Shown piece by piece: positions 18,247 through 27,871 of a stretch of 64,000 bases of DNA. Position 1 is the stretch's first letter, and every line of letters starts with the position of its first letter. The DNA is taken from positions 1-64,000 of the forward strand of contig DELI01000029.1 in assembly GCA_002354335.1 (NCBI GenBank), written 5' to 3'. The position numbers and the translations under genes were made by a program. Origin of the DNA: Sphingobacterium sp. UBA2700 (GTDB taxonomy: Bacteria; Bacteroidota; Bacteroidia; Sphingobacteriales; Sphingobacteriaceae). Below the pieces are notes generated by a model, which did no database searches, had not been told where the DNA came from, and worked only from the letters and a program-made list of their open reading frames with translations.

Positions 18247-18934
18247 CTTCATTTTTTATGGTATTTGACACGACACCTTCTTCCACATAGATTACGCGAT
18301 CAGCAAATTTGCGAAGGCGTAGATCGTGCGTCACGATAATTACAGCTTTACCGGATTCTGCGAGCGACTTGAGCTCATTCATAATCATCTCGGCGCTTTT
18401 AGCATCTAAAGACGCTGTTGGTTCGTCACATAGAATCATCGATGGCTCAGTTACTAATGCTCGCGCAATAGAAACCCGTTGCTTCTGCCCGCCGCTTAGC
18501 TTCTTGGGCAGGTTTTTAATGCGATCTGCCAGCCCGACTTCCTCGAGTGCCCTCATTGCCTTCTCCGAAGCCTTTCCGGAATCCATTCCCTGAAGAATAA
18601 GCGGTTGCATCACATTTTCTAAGGCATTTAACGGTTCAATAAGGTTAAAATGTTGAAAGACGAATCCGATTTCTTTAAGCCGCAAATCGGCGAGCGCATT
18701 CTCCTTCAGCTTGGTTACCTCTTGACCTTTGTAGAAAACGCGTCCGGAAGTAGGATAAATTACAAAACCTAGGATAGATAACAGCGTGGTTTTCCCGCTT
18801 CCTGAAGGTCCCATGATCAGCGTAAGTTCGCCGCTATTAAAACCTATATCCGTCGTATCTAAAGCAGTGATGCTGGTATCCCCGGTTTTATAGATTTTAT
18901 TAACAGCTTCCAGCTTGACGATCTCTTCTTTCAT
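18233..18934 (-). CDS. ABC exporter ATP-binding protein, MacB/LolD/DevA type
   Basis: 233 residues with Walker A GPSGSGKTT (about 40-48), signature LSGGQKQR, Walker B MILCDEPTASLD and switch His in IVTHD. The sequence class is that of LolD/MacB/DevA ATPases, which drive mechanotransmission-type exporters. First gene of the four-gene operon (ATPase, adaptor, permease, TolC), divergent from the SusC gene across a 237-bp region with no clear consensus promoter. Confidence 0.93.
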   Translation of the reverse strand: MKEEIVKLEAVNKIYKTGDTSITALDTTDIGFNSGELTLIMGPSGSGKTTLLSILGFVIYPTSGRVFYKGQEVTKLKENALADLRLKEIGFVFQHFNLIEPLNALENVMQPLILQGMDSGKASEKAMRALEEVGLADRIKNLPKKLSGGQKQRVSIARALVTEPSMILCDEPTASLDAKSAEMIMNELKSLAESGKAVIIVTHDLRLRKFADRVIYVEEGVVSNTIKNEDDYK

Positions 18935-19171
18935 AGCGTATGATAATATAACACCGATCTGTTTCTAAAAGTTTGTATACTTCACGAATATCGATAAAAA
19001 TCGGCATTTTTTCTAGGCGCTATAGATTTCCTCTATATTAACTGTTTATCTAGATTTAACAAAAACTCCTTGAATATTTAACAATTGGTTAAACCCTTGT
19101 TAAAAGCACTTCCCTTGTTTTGCATCAAATTCCTAGAACAGGAACACACATTATTAATCTGATTATTTTTT

Positions 19172-22100
19172 ATGAATTTATTTCTACTCCGTAATTACCG
19201 GAACTGCACTAAGCTAGGTCTTACCCTGGTCTTAAGTTCTTTTCTGGGTAGCTCGAATGCATCGACGCCCGTTGATAGCCATTCAACCATCCCGATTTAC
19301 TCCATCGATGTAACCTACTCCAATGGCTCCATTAAAAATGAGAACAACGAAGCCGTTGTAGGTGCTACCATTCGAAACTTAACGAATAAAGCCGTTACTG
19401 GAAGTAAGCTAGATGGTAGTTTTCAAATTGAAGCGAATCCCGGCGATGTGCTGGAGATAAGCTCTCTGGGCTATGTGACACAACGTGTCACATTCAACAA
19501 CTCTCCAATTGACATCATTCTCTTAAAGGAAGAGTCTGCAATCGAAGAGGTGGTTGTGACCGCGATGGGTATTAAACAACAAAAGAGAAAGATTGGATAT
19601 GCTACTCAAGAAGTAAAGACTGAAGTTTTAGATCAATCTAAAACAATGAATATCGGTAATGCTCTGTCTGGTCAAGTGGCCGGATTAAACGTTACGAATC
19701 CGACGGGTATTTTCCAAAAGCCTAACTTCTCCCTTCGTGGAAAGAAGCCTATTATCGTGATTGACGGTATTGTAGTTGAAACTGACTTCTTTGATGTCCC
19801 GAGTGAAAACATTGCGAACATCAACGTATTGAAAGGAACAGCAGCTTCTACGCTATATGGTTCACGCGGTAAAGATGGTGCTATCTTGATTACAACAAAA
19901 TCCGCTAAATCTGAGAACCTGGAAGTCAACTTTACAACAACCAATATGGTTACCGCAGGATTTACCGTTTTCCCGGAGACACAGAATGAGTATGGCTCAG
20001 GATCTAATGGTATGTATGAGTTCTGGGATGGTGCCGATGGCGGTATATCTGATGGCGACATGACCTGGGGACCGAAACTTGATGCCGGTATCAAAGTACC
20101 TCAATGGAATAGTCCTATTAGAAATAAGAAAACTGGGGAAATCATTCCTTGGTGGGGAGATGTTAGAGGGACAATTTATGATGACCGTGCTTTATATGAG
20201 CGCGTACCGACAGACTTCGTTTCGCATAACAATTTAAAGGATTTCTTGCGCATGGGTTTTGTAAATGACAACAACGTGAGTTTGGCCTATAAAGGTGAAA
20301 AAGCCGCTGTATTCTTCACAGGAAAGTATGCGATCCAACAAGGTCAGGTTCCTAACTCGCAGTTACAATCAGGAGGTGCAACATTGAACACATCGTATAT
20401 GTTCAACCCCTCCTTGAAATTAGATGTAAATCTATCCTATAACAAAGTTTATTCGCCAAACTACCCTCGTTATGGCTATGGCCCGAAGAACCACATGTAC
20501 ACCATCTTATTGTGGATGGGTAATGATGTGAATGGCAAAGAGCTAAGCGAGCATCTATATATCCCTGGACAAGACGGCTTCCGCCAAGCGAATTACAACT
20601 ACGCATGGTACAACAATCCATACTTCGCTGCGGAGGAGTTGAACCAACAACATAACCGCGATGTATTGCATGGTCAGTCTACACTGAACTGGCAGATATC
20701 ATCAAAGTTCTCCTTGCAAGGTCGTGCTTCCGCAAGACAAAACATGACTTTTGAAGACATGCAAAGTCCGAAGTCTTACATGAACTATGGCGACTCCAGA
20801 AACGGAGATTATAAAGTTTGGAACAACAAACGCCTTGATTTTGATGCGGACGTGTTAGCAACATATCAAGAGAACTTCGGCGAGAACTTCGGCATCAACA
20901 TCAATGCTGGTTCTTCGACTTACCAAAGAAAGTTCAACAACTTCTACTCAGCTACCGATGGCTTGATCGTGCCGCAGCTTTATGCGTTGGGAAATACGCA
21001 AGGGCCTTCGACTTCAACTTCGTTCCTTTCAGAGAAAGTTATTCGCTCGGTATATGGATCGGTTAGCTTTGATATCTTGCGATCTACATACTTAAACTTC
21101 TCTGCTAGAAATGACTGGTCCTCTACATTGCCACAGGGTCAGAATTCTTACTTCTATCCGGCGGTTTCGTTGAGTTCTGTTTTATCTGATTACTTCAAAT
21201 TACCGGCAGGAATCGATTACCTAAAAGTGTACTCTTCTTTAGCTCAGGTTTCAAGTGATTTGGATCCATACAGCACCTATTTAACTTATGCGAAGAGCTT
21301 GACTTACGGCGCAACACCATCGGTAAGCTATCCGGAGACACTTGCAAACCCGAATATTAACCCTGAGCGTTCCACTTCTTTTGAGGCTGGTTTTGCCCTA
21401 TCATTCTTAAATAATAAAGTAAGTGCAGAAGCGACCTATTACAATGTAGGGGATGAATTCCAAATACAAAACTTACCTACCTCAGCAGCATCTGCTTTCA
21501 ACTACAAAAAGTCGAATGTTATCGACTATAGAACACATGGCGTGGAGGTTATGCTAAACATCAACCCTATCAAGAGAGAGAACTTCAGCTGGGACTTCGG
21601 AGTAAACTGGAGCCGCCAGATCAAGAAGGTTGAGAATATTGAAGGAGCCAAGAAATTTGGAGAACTTAAGGTTGGCGACCGTGCAGATTCATTCTACGCG
21701 ACGGTGTGGCAGAAATCTGCGGATGGCCAGGTGATCTTAAATCCAAATACGCGTATGCCTATCCCTGATAGTTATGCAAAAAACATCGGTCATTTGGAGC
21801 CTAACTGGAGATTTGGTTTCCAGAACAGATTCAACATTCATGATGTTACAGTAAATCTAGATATCGATGGCTCTATTGGTGGGGTGATTAATTCTATAAC
21901 TCATGAGAAGATGTGGTGGGGAGGAAAGCATTCATCATCGACACAATATCGTGAAGCAGAATATAGCGCAGGCAAATATGTATATGTACCGGAAGGTGTT
22001 ATTGTGACTGGTGGTGAATTGAAGAGAGATGTTGATGGTAATGTAATCTCAGATACACGTCAATATGAGAAGAATACACAGGCAGTTAGCTGGCAGACTT

Positions 22101-22387
22101 GGAGTCAGATATATCCATATCGGGCGCGCGTAACGGAGGATGAGAATAAATTCTTTGCGAATGTATTTGACCGCTCTTTTGTAAAATTAAGACGTCTGTC
22201 CGTAGGATATGATATCAACAAATTTATCAAAACAGACAAGGTGAAAGCAATCAATGCGTCGGTATTTGGTTATAATTTATTGATGTGGCAGAACATCCCT
22301 TTCCTAGATCCTGACTTTGGTGATGACAACAACTTACAAGATCCTTCATCCCGTTACATCGGTGTATCCTTAAACTTTAAATTCTAA
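19172..22387 (+). CDS. SusC/RagA-family TonB-dependent outer-membrane transporter
   Basis: 1071 residues. Signal region about 1-31, then a carboxypeptidase-like beta-sandwich (about 50-115, NEAVVGATIRNLTNKAV), the SusC-type junction EEVVVTAMGIKQQKRKIGYA, a plug (GKKPIIVIDGIVVETD, ENIANINVLKGTAASTLYG, GAILITTK) and a large barrel ending VSLNFKF. It lacks the STN domain found in the second SusC of this window, so it is not expected to signal to an anti-sigma factor. Paired with the SusD-like gene 3 bp downstream. Cargo not deducible; no glycoside hydrolase gene is adjacent. Confidence 0.95.
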   Translation: MNLFLLRNYRNCTKLGLTLVLSSFLGSSNASTPVDSHSTIPIYSIDVTYSNGSIKNENNEAVVGATIRNLTNKAVTGSKLDGSFQIEANPGDVLEISSLGYVTQRVTFNNSPIDIILLKEESAIEEVVVTAMGIKQQKRKIGYATQEVKTEVLDQSKTMNIGNALSGQVAGLNVTNPTGIFQKPNFSLRGKKPIIVIDGIVVETDFFDVPSENIANINVLKGTAASTLYGSRGKDGAILITTKSAKSENLEVNFTTTNMVTAGFTVFPETQNEYGSGSNGMYEFWDGADGGISDGDMTWGPKLDAGIKVPQWNSPIRNKKTGEIIPWWGDVRGTIYDDRALYERVPTDFVSHNNLKDFLRMGFVNDNNVSLAYKGEKAAVFFTGKYAIQQGQVPNSQLQSGGATLNTSYMFNPSLKLDVNLSYNKVYSPNYPRYGYGPKNHMYTILLWMGNDVNGKELSEHLYIPGQDGFRQANYNYAWYNNPYFAAEELNQQHNRDVLHGQSTLNWQISSKFSLQGRASARQNMTFEDMQSPKSYMNYGDSRNGDYKVWNNKRLDFDADVLATYQENFGENFGININAGSSTYQRKFNNFYSATDGLIVPQLYALGNTQGPSTSTSFLSEKVIRSVYGSVSFDILRSTYLNFSARNDWSSTLPQGQNSYFYPAVSLSSVLSDYFKLPAGIDYLKVYSSLAQVSSDLDPYSTYLTYAKSLTYGATPSVSYPETLANPNINPERSTSFEAGFALSFLNNKVSAEATYYNVGDEFQIQNLPTSAASAFNYKKSNVIDYRTHGVEVMLNINPIKRENFSWDFGVNWSRQIKKVENIEGAKKFGELKVGDRADSFYATVWQKSADGQVILNPNTRMPIPDSYAKNIGHLEPNWRFGFQNRFNIHDVTVNLDIDGSIGGVINSITHEKMWWGGKHSSSTQYREAEYSAGKYVYVPEGVIVTGGELKRDVDGNVISDTRQYEKNTQAVSWQTWSQIYPYRARVTEDENKFFANVFDRSFVKLRRLSVGYDINKFIKTDKVKAINASVFGYNLLMWQNIPFLDPDFGDDNNLQDPSSRYIGVSLNFKF

Positions 22388-22390
22388 ACA

Positions 22391-23881
22391 ATGAAAATCA
22401 ATTCATATATTCTATTGGCGCTTGCTTTGATTTTAGCCTTTACGAATAGCTCATGTCGTAAACTGTCGGAGATCAATGATAATCCCAACGAATCCAAAAC
22501 AACCCACCCACAGTTTTTATTAACAAAAATTGAATGGGATGCCTTCAACACATTTAAAGGTACTGGTCCTTTATATGCCTTAAAAATGATTGTACAAACT
22601 GACGGCGAAAACTCGAATCAGATCTATGCATGGCAACGTAGCGACTTTGGCGCATATACCAATTTAAGAAATGTAACGAAGATGATCGAGGAGGGCGAGC
22701 GTATGGCTCTTCCTGAATATGTTGCAATCGGTAAATTCATTCGTGCCTATTACTTTTACAATCTGACCTTAACTTTTGGAGACATCCCTTACAGCGAAGC
22801 CTTAAAAGGTGAAAGCGCTGGACTGCTAACGCCTAAGTATGATAGCCAAAAAGACGTTTTCTTAGGCATTTTAAAAGAATTGGAAGAAGCGAACACCTTA
22901 TTATCGAAAGTGGAGGCGAAGATCAATGGAGATATTATCTATAATGGGTCGGCATCACAATGGAGAAAGATGGTAAATGCATACCGTTTGAAAGTGTTGA
23001 TGACACTATCATTGAAGGAAGCCGATGCGAGTATCGCGCCTAAGCAAGCCTTCGCAAATATCGTAAGCTCGCAACCCCTGTTTACCGGATCTGCCGACGA
23101 TGGAAAGTTAATGTACTTAGATCAGGCGGGTAACCGTTATCCAGAGTTCAACTCTAGTAGTTATGGTTCGGGGATGTATGTAGATTCTACATACATCAAA
23201 AGACTTCAGGACTTAAAGGATGCTCGTTTATTTGTGCTATTTACGAGAACTCCGCAAGCAGCGAAAGCAGGTAAACCGGTAAATGATTTCACGGCTTATG
23301 AAGGTGGCGACCCGGTACAACCTTATGGGAAGGTGAATGAGAAAGCGACTAACGGTTTAGTATCTAAAGTTGCAGACCGTTTCACGAAAGATGCGACGAA
23401 CGAGCCTTCAATTTTGATAGGATATGCAGAACAGCAGTTCCTATTAGCGGAAGCTGTAGTTAGAGGATGGATCAGCGGCGATGCCAATGCTTATTATGAA
23501 GCGGGGATCAAGTCGGGCTTTAAGTTCTACGAAAACTACGCTAAGAATATGGCCAGCTATGTCAATGAGTCTGTAGCCAAAGCCTATATTGAGCAGCCTA
23601 CCGTTAAATTAAGTTTGGCAGCAACAAAAGAAGCCAAGCTTGAGCGCATCATGATGCAAAAGTATCTACGTTCGTTCCATCAGGGAGGCTGGTCAGCATA
23701 TTTTGATCACTTAAGAACTGGATATCCTGAATTTGCAAAATCAAATAAGAACCATGTTGCTTACCGTTGGATGTACCCTTCGGGCGAGTACAATAACAAC
23801 TCAGCAAATGTATCAGCAGCAATTGCTAGTCAGTTCTCCGGATCCGATGTTACCACGGTGAAAACTTGGTGGTTAAAGTAA
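22391..23881 (+). CDS. SusD/RagB-like nutrient-binding lipoprotein (SusD-like_2 type)
   Basis: 496-residue surface lipoprotein: signal and lipobox with Cys22 (TNSSC). The start of the mature chain, LSEINDNPNESKTTHPQFLLT, and the overall length fit the SusD-like_2 subfamily rather than classical SusD. TPR-like helices, such as YVAIGKFIRAYYFYNLTLTFGDIPYSEAL, should cap the SusC barrel at the cell surface. Start codon 3 bp after the SusC stop; a strong terminator closes the unit. Confidence 0.94.
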   Translation: MKINSYILLALALILAFTNSSCRKLSEINDNPNESKTTHPQFLLTKIEWDAFNTFKGTGPLYALKMIVQTDGENSNQIYAWQRSDFGAYTNLRNVTKMIEEGERMALPEYVAIGKFIRAYYFYNLTLTFGDIPYSEALKGESAGLLTPKYDSQKDVFLGILKELEEANTLLSKVEAKINGDIIYNGSASQWRKMVNAYRLKVLMTLSLKEADASIAPKQAFANIVSSQPLFTGSADDGKLMYLDQAGNRYPEFNSSSYGSGMYVDSTYIKRLQDLKDARLFVLFTRTPQAAKAGKPVNDFTAYEGGDPVQPYGKVNEKATNGLVSKVADRFTKDATNEPSILIGYAEQQFLLAEAVVRGWISGDANAYYEAGIKSGFKFYENYAKNMASYVNESVAKAYIEQPTVKLSLAATKEAKLERIMMQKYLRSFHQGGWSAYFDHLRTGYPEFAKSNKNHVAYRWMYPSGEYNNNSANVSAAIASQFSGSDVTTVKTWWLK

Positions 23882-23911
23882 GAAAAAGTAATATCAATTC
23901 ATGTAAATATG

Positions 23912-23942
23912 AAGGGCCGTCCAAGTTGGACAGGCCCTTTGT
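23912..23942 (+). terminator. Rho-independent terminator after the first SusC/SusD pair
   Basis: AAGGGCC(G)TCCAA / TTGGA(CA)GGCCCTT with a tight loop and a TTTGTTATTT tail, 30 bp after the SusD stop; also next to the stop of the convergent GNAT gene. Confidence 0.8.
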
Positions 23943-24514
23943 TATTTAAGATTGGTTGGTATCTTTTGCATGTGCTCTAAACGCTTTCCAAGCAATGTCT
24001 TCTCCCCTACCACTTCAAAGCCTAAACGTTCATAAAGCTTCTTCGCGTTGGGATTGATTTCGTCGACTAAGAGCCCCAGTGTAATTCCTTGTTTCTCTAT
24101 ATATTCCTCGATCAGGAAATTCAATATTTTCGTACCGATCCCCTTTCCTTGTTGGCTTGGGTTCACACCTATACAATCTATGTAATATTCGCCCGCCTGA
24201 GTCTCTGCTTCGGGGTTAAAATCCAGGTCGTAAGCTTCGTGCAGCAAATTAGCAACAGGTGTCCGGAGCTGTTCCAGATGGGCACCATCGTAAACCAATG
24301 CCGTTGCAACGATCTGACCGTCCTGTTCTACTACCCAATTATGATGGTAGGAATACTGATTGCCTTCGTGTTCGGCGAGCGTGGAAATAAAACGGAAAGC
24401 TTCATCATAATTTCTTTCTCCAATGAATAGATAAACGATATCTTCCATTGCCAACAACAAATGTTCGGCGATAGCGGCCGCGTCTTTCTTCTCTCCTTTT
24501 CGTATCTGTATCAT
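23942..24514 (-). CDS. GNAT-family N-acetyltransferase
   Basis: 190 residues in the GNAT fold. It opens MIQIRKGEKKDAAAIAEHLL (beta1-alpha1), and the acetyl-CoA pyrophosphate loop is QQGKGIG in GVNPSQQGKGIGTKILNFLI, followed by LLVDEINPNAKKLYERLGFEVVGE, the conserved C-terminal motif. The substrate cannot be assigned. Its terminator is shared with the convergent SusD gene. Confidence 0.9.
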   Translation of the reverse strand: MIQIRKGEKKDAAAIAEHLLLAMEDIVYLFIGERNYDEAFRFISTLAEHEGNQYSYHHNWVVEQDGQIVATALVYDGAHLEQLRTPVANLLHEAYDLDFNPEAETQAGEYYIDCIGVNPSQQGKGIGTKILNFLIEEYIEKQGITLGLLVDEINPNAKKLYERLGFEVVGEKTLLGKRLEHMQKIPTNLK

Positions 24515-24549
24515 AAAAATTTATTATCTATTATCTTGCTTTGCGCTAT

Positions 24550-25644
24550 TTAAAAGCTAACCATTATCAATTTAAATCCTTCGTCCGTCCGAAGGAAATG
24601 CATGTGCGTTTGAGGTCGCACACTCCCTTCTGAATTGTCCAACACGAGGTTAACTGTCGGATATTTCCAGTCGTTGGAGAAGCCACAGTTATCAAAGTAT
24701 TTTGGATATAGTGCCGTTTCGAAGATAAAAGGATTCAATCCATCGAGGCTAAAAAAGAAACTACTCGATTTCCTATTTAGCTTTTCTAAATTTTCTTTTA
24801 TCGGAACGTAAAACTGCTTTACGAATTCTTTCCTGGGGAGCGGAAGCCAACCGGCATCCTTATCCCAATAGGTTACTTCCTTAAAACAAAGCTCCTCAAG
24901 CCCTTCAGGTGTCACAGCATCTTTAAAATACCTGCGGATTACCTGCTCCGCTTCCTTTTCATAATTAATGAAGCTATAGAATTTTCCATTGACTCCTTTA
25001 AAGGACTCTCGAATACTATCTGCGCTAGGCTTGTCGGCGATTTCAACGCTATAATAGTTCAGTTTATCATTATATGGAAAGTTTTCAATAATCAGATTAT
25101 TGAGGGTATCGATCAAAACCTCCTTTCCGTTCTCCCAACGATAATGTTCATCTATCGTATTCCGTTCCGCGTCTTTAAAGTAGACTTTGTTCGCTCCCTT
25201 GAGTCCGACGATTAGACCGTTGCGTACTTTGCTGAGCCCATTATATTCAGCGGGAACTGAAATATCACCATTGGCATTGAATACGCCTATCTTTTCTGTG
25301 CTATTATCTTTAAAACGAATGAAACCTTCATTTTCGCAATCCGGTGTATTATCGAAAAAATAGAGACTATCCCTTCCCACCACACGGCCTTGCTTTGTCA
25401 GGTAATAAGTTATCCATCGATCGTCTTTCTCTTCTACCGCAGCGATAATTTTATCGAATTCGTCTGCAATAGTCATTGCAGGTAGATAATTGGTATCAAC
25501 CATCAGTTTTCCACTCTTCGATTTGAACCCGACGAGCGTGCTATCCGCATTATAACAACGCAGCCAAGTCTCAGAGCTGCCCTGTGCATAAGCAGCTTGT
25601 GCAAGAATAAACAGCGCAAAAAGAAGGAAATAAAACTTTTTCAT
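24550..25644 (-). CDS. Secreted protein of unknown function with WG-like segment
   Basis: About 364 residues from the ATG at 25644; this start has a strong Shine-Dalgarno GGAGGAG six bases upstream and a clean signal peptide (MKKFYFLLFALFILAQAAYAQ). A central stretch (IGVFNANGDISVPAEYNGLSKV) resembles one WG repeat; the rest has no family I recognise. A minimal ATG-TTA-TGA reading frame directly precedes and overlaps the start codon. Convergent context and own hairpin-bounded unit suggest a single gene. Confidence 0.7.
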   Translation of the reverse strand: MKKFYFLLFALFILAQAAYAQGSSETWLRCYNADSTLVGFKSKSGKLMVDTNYLPAMTIADEFDKIIAAVEEKDDRWITYYLTKQGRVVGRDSLYFFDNTPDCENEGFIRFKDNSTEKIGVFNANGDISVPAEYNGLSKVRNGLIVGLKGANKVYFKDAERNTIDEHYRWENGKEVLIDTLNNLIIENFPYNDKLNYYSVEIADKPSADSIRESFKGVNGKFYSFINYEKEAEQVIRRYFKDAVTPEGLEELCFKEVTYWDKDAGWLPLPRKEFVKQFYVPIKENLEKLNRKSSSFFFSLDGLNPFIFETALYPKYFDNCGFSNDWKYPTVNLVLDNSEGSVRPQTHMHFLRTDEGFKLIMVSF

Positions 25645-25764
25645 AACATGCTCCTCCGAATATAAGGAAAACAATTTAATCGATAATAAAACGCGCAGAT
25701 TTCGATTCAACGTGTAGCAGTAGACAAAACGCGATACATCCGTTTAAAATGGTCAATTACAGAA

Positions 25765-25797
25765 AAAAGCCAAATCAAATGGTTTGATTTGGCTTTT
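25765..25797 (-). terminator. Rho-independent terminator, bidirectional shape
   Basis: Perfect 15-bp stem AAAAGCCAAATCAAA / TTTGATTTGGCTTTT with a 3-nt loop, placed 27 bp after the stop of the small HTH gene (minus strand). The symmetrical A/T flanks would let it act in both directions. Confidence 0.85.
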
Positions 25798-25823
25798 CTA
25801 ATCTTTCCGAGACGGATTTATCA

Positions 25824-26240
25824 TTATTTTTTCTTTTTAGACTTTTTCTTCTCGAGGGATTCTATCCTGTTAGTAAGCGCGTTGATTGTTATTTCCTGCG
25901 ACTGTATAGTTGTTTGTTGAGCAGAAATAACCTTTTCTAAGGCTTCGATGACCGCATTTGTCTGATCGACATCGTCTATTTTGGAAGGTAATGTCAGCGC
26001 CTGATGATCAGATCCGTTGATATTTCCTCTAAACATTCCACCAGCACCATTCAGCAACCATTCTGGATCGATATCCGAATGGGAAGCTAAAATAGTAGCC
26101 ACAGCATCTGACCCTAAGGCTGAAGTTTTCTGCACGCCTTTAAAATTTGCATAAGATAAACCCAGGTCTTTAAAGAAATCGATTTTAGAAATACCTTTTA
26201 CCTCTGCAATGTGCAGTACACGTTCTTTGATATTGGTCAT
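25824..26240 (-). CDS. Small XRE-like helix-turn-helix protein with coiled-coil tail
   Basis: About 138 residues from MTNIKERV. Residues 1-65 form an HTH fold of the phage-repressor kind; the phrase IDPEWLLNGAGGMF after the HTH is typical of Bacteroidota repressors that otherwise carry an S24 peptidase domain. Here that domain is absent. A linker leads to a coiled coil (about 95-130) and a lysine tail ending KKSKKKK. It may be an autoregulated repressor; the inverted repeat at 26298-26323 is a candidate operator. No phage genes are nearby. Confidence 0.75.
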   Translation of the reverse strand: MTNIKERVLHIAEVKGISKIDFFKDLGLSYANFKGVQKTSALGSDAVATILASHSDIDPEWLLNGAGGMFRGNINGSDHQALTLPSKIDDVDQTNAVIEALEKVISAQQTTIQSQEITINALTNRIESLEKKKSKKKK

Positions 26241-26297
26241 TATGTTGCGCATTTAGTCTGTAGGATAAAATTAAGACTTATTATTGAATTTAAATAC

Positions 26298-26323
26298 AAG
26301 TTTTACACATCTAACAAAAACTT
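26298..26323. promoter_or_regulatory. Inverted repeat AAGTTTT-N12-AAAACTT upstream of the HTH gene
   Basis: A perfect 7-bp inverted repeat in the AT-rich region upstream of the small HTH gene. Its position fits an autoregulatory operator, but there is no direct evidence. Confidence 0.3.
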
Positions 26324-26391
26324 AATATAAAATAACAAAATAATTGGGTAGGGAAAGACATCTATTCGCTATGCTTTCGTTAACATCATCA

Positions 26392-27663
26392 TTAAAAACT
26401 GATTAATGACGGTGTTTTATTATTAAATCTATAGCCAATTCCTAACATGAGATAGTTAGGGTCTCTGAAATCTTTTACATTATAGCCAATATGTAGGAAG
26501 GCACTCCTGCTCATCTTTGTTTTTAAGGCTAGGCTTTGATAGGTACCCGAAAAATCCCCGCCTTTGTGCAAGAAATGGGTTCCAATTCCCATGCTGATCG
26601 TAAAGATGGGCATCGTAAAATCAGCACGAGCAGAAAGTCCTAAGGCCAACTGTTGACCCCAGTTCGGTTTGATAAAAGGTTGGTCTGTCCCTATGATATG
26701 GTCTTTTGTGTAGACATTACCGCTGCCATCGTAAAGCCCATCCAGCGATATGCCCGTTCGGAATCTGTAGTTCAGGTTATACATAGGTGCGAAATAGGCG
26801 CCCAGCACCGGATATTTATCGGGAGAGGCGACCTGTGTATTTCCAAATTCGATTCCTTTTCTTCGCCAAAACCCGAAAACCACAAGATCATAGCTAAGGT
26901 GCCTTTTTAAGGCGGGAATATTCACCACTTGCTCTGCTTCGGATTTTTCTTGTTTATCATTGGCGAGGTTGTACAACAGTCCGAGTTTCGCGCCTACCAT
27001 GTTCAACCCTGCATTTGGATATTCAGTATTACCATTAGAAAAATGAGTAAGTTCTGCTCCGGTGGTTAACCAGTAGCGATCAGCGATTTCCCACTTTAAG
27101 AAAAGCCCCAGATTGATATAGGCATTGAGTTTCGATCCAATGATCATGTTACCAGGGTTGTTTACAGGATCATAGGGTCGCCATCCGGTTGATAAGCCAA
27201 AGTTCCACTCGTAGTTGAGGGAAGCGACTTCGCTGAGTTTCGAGAGCTGCGCCGTTTGGAAGAGATAACTTGCAATGGGCGTTCCTAATTCTTTATGATT
27301 ACCAAAATCGAAGACAGCTATACCTATTCCTTGTTGTGTTTTCGAAAAGACCTGCTTGCCAAGACTTCCCTTTGGCAAGGAAAATGAATATTTAATATGT
27401 CCGGAAACTGCTCTTTTGCTAAGCTGCTCATTGGCGACTTCGGTTTTGTAGAATGGCGAAGTGGGAAATACATAGGATGGTCTAATTTCTGCAGCGATAT
27501 GATGCGAGAAATTCGATATAAAGACTTTAGCAGTATCAACTCGACTATTATCAGTTTTTTGTTGAGCATTCAGCAGAAAACCATAAAAAAAATAGAGATT
27601 AAGTAACAGAAAGCGAATGCTATTTTGAGTCGTATAGATTAAGTATTGGTCGGAACTACGCAT
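26392..27663 (-). CDS. Acyloxyacyl hydrolase / PagL-like outer-membrane barrel
   Basis: About 423 residues. Start ambiguous: the ATG at 27663 gives a single signal peptide (FLLLNLYFFYGFLLNAQQ), whereas the ATG at 27720 adds another hydrophobic segment. The middle contains the lipid A 3-O-deacylase (PagL) hallmark ELTHFSNGNT followed by PNAGLN, where His and Ser are the expected catalytic pair. PagL itself is only about 170 residues; this longer form with extra strands on both sides is usual for Bacteroidota homologues. It may trim lipid A in the outer membrane. Confidence 0.75.
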   Translation of the reverse strand: MRSSDQYLIYTTQNSIRFLLLNLYFFYGFLLNAQQKTDNSRVDTAKVFISNFSHHIAAEIRPSYVFPTSPFYKTEVANEQLSKRAVSGHIKYSFSLPKGSLGKQVFSKTQQGIGIAVFDFGNHKELGTPIASYLFQTAQLSKLSEVASLNYEWNFGLSTGWRPYDPVNNPGNMIIGSKLNAYINLGLFLKWEIADRYWLTTGAELTHFSNGNTEYPNAGLNMVGAKLGLLYNLANDKQEKSEAEQVVNIPALKRHLSYDLVVFGFWRRKGIEFGNTQVASPDKYPVLGAYFAPMYNLNYRFRTGISLDGLYDGSGNVYTKDHIIGTDQPFIKPNWGQQLALGLSARADFTMPIFTISMGIGTHFLHKGGDFSGTYQSLALKTKMSRSAFLHIGYNVKDFRDPNYLMLGIGYRFNNKTPSLISF

Positions 27664-27784
27664 TAAAATATTCAAGAAAGTTTGCCATCCCCCGATAAAC
27701 AATAAAATTAATAAAAACATGGATGATTCTCAAATTAGAATAAAAGGAAATTGATAGGAGGTTGCGTTTAGTCAATCACAAACT

Positions 27785-27869
27785 AAAACCCTTATTAACC
27801 CATATCATACCCTTTTGGAAAGGGGTTTGCATTGGGTTATCATTGGGTTTGTATTGGGTTTAAAAGGGG
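27785..27869. repeat. G-tract palindromic repeat, copy B
   Basis: Part of the gene-free stretch 27721-28075. The right arm has GGG runs with an exact 11-bp period (spacers TTTGCATT, TTATCATT, TTTGTATT) ending AAAAGGGG, closely matching the reverse complement of copy A's left arm. The left arm (AAAACCCTTATTAACCC and CATACCC) pairs imperfectly with it. The plus strand carries at least five G runs of three or more, so a G-quadruplex with long loops is possible. It touches the TAG-ended repeat that starts at 27872. Confidence 0.7.
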
Positions 27870-27871
27870 AG

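Noticed and set aside
14892..18934. Cyanobacterial heterocyst glycolipid exporter
   Set aside because: Similarity is at family level (DevBCA-like); the organism and the lipoprotein adaptor do not support that specific role.
19172..23881. Polysaccharide utilisation locus
   Set aside because: A SusC/SusD pair alone is not enough; no glycoside hydrolase, lyase or sulfatase gene lies beside it.
25824..26240. Prophage remnant
   Set aside because: The small HTH protein looks repressor-like, but there are no integrase, structural or lysis genes or attachment repeats nearby.
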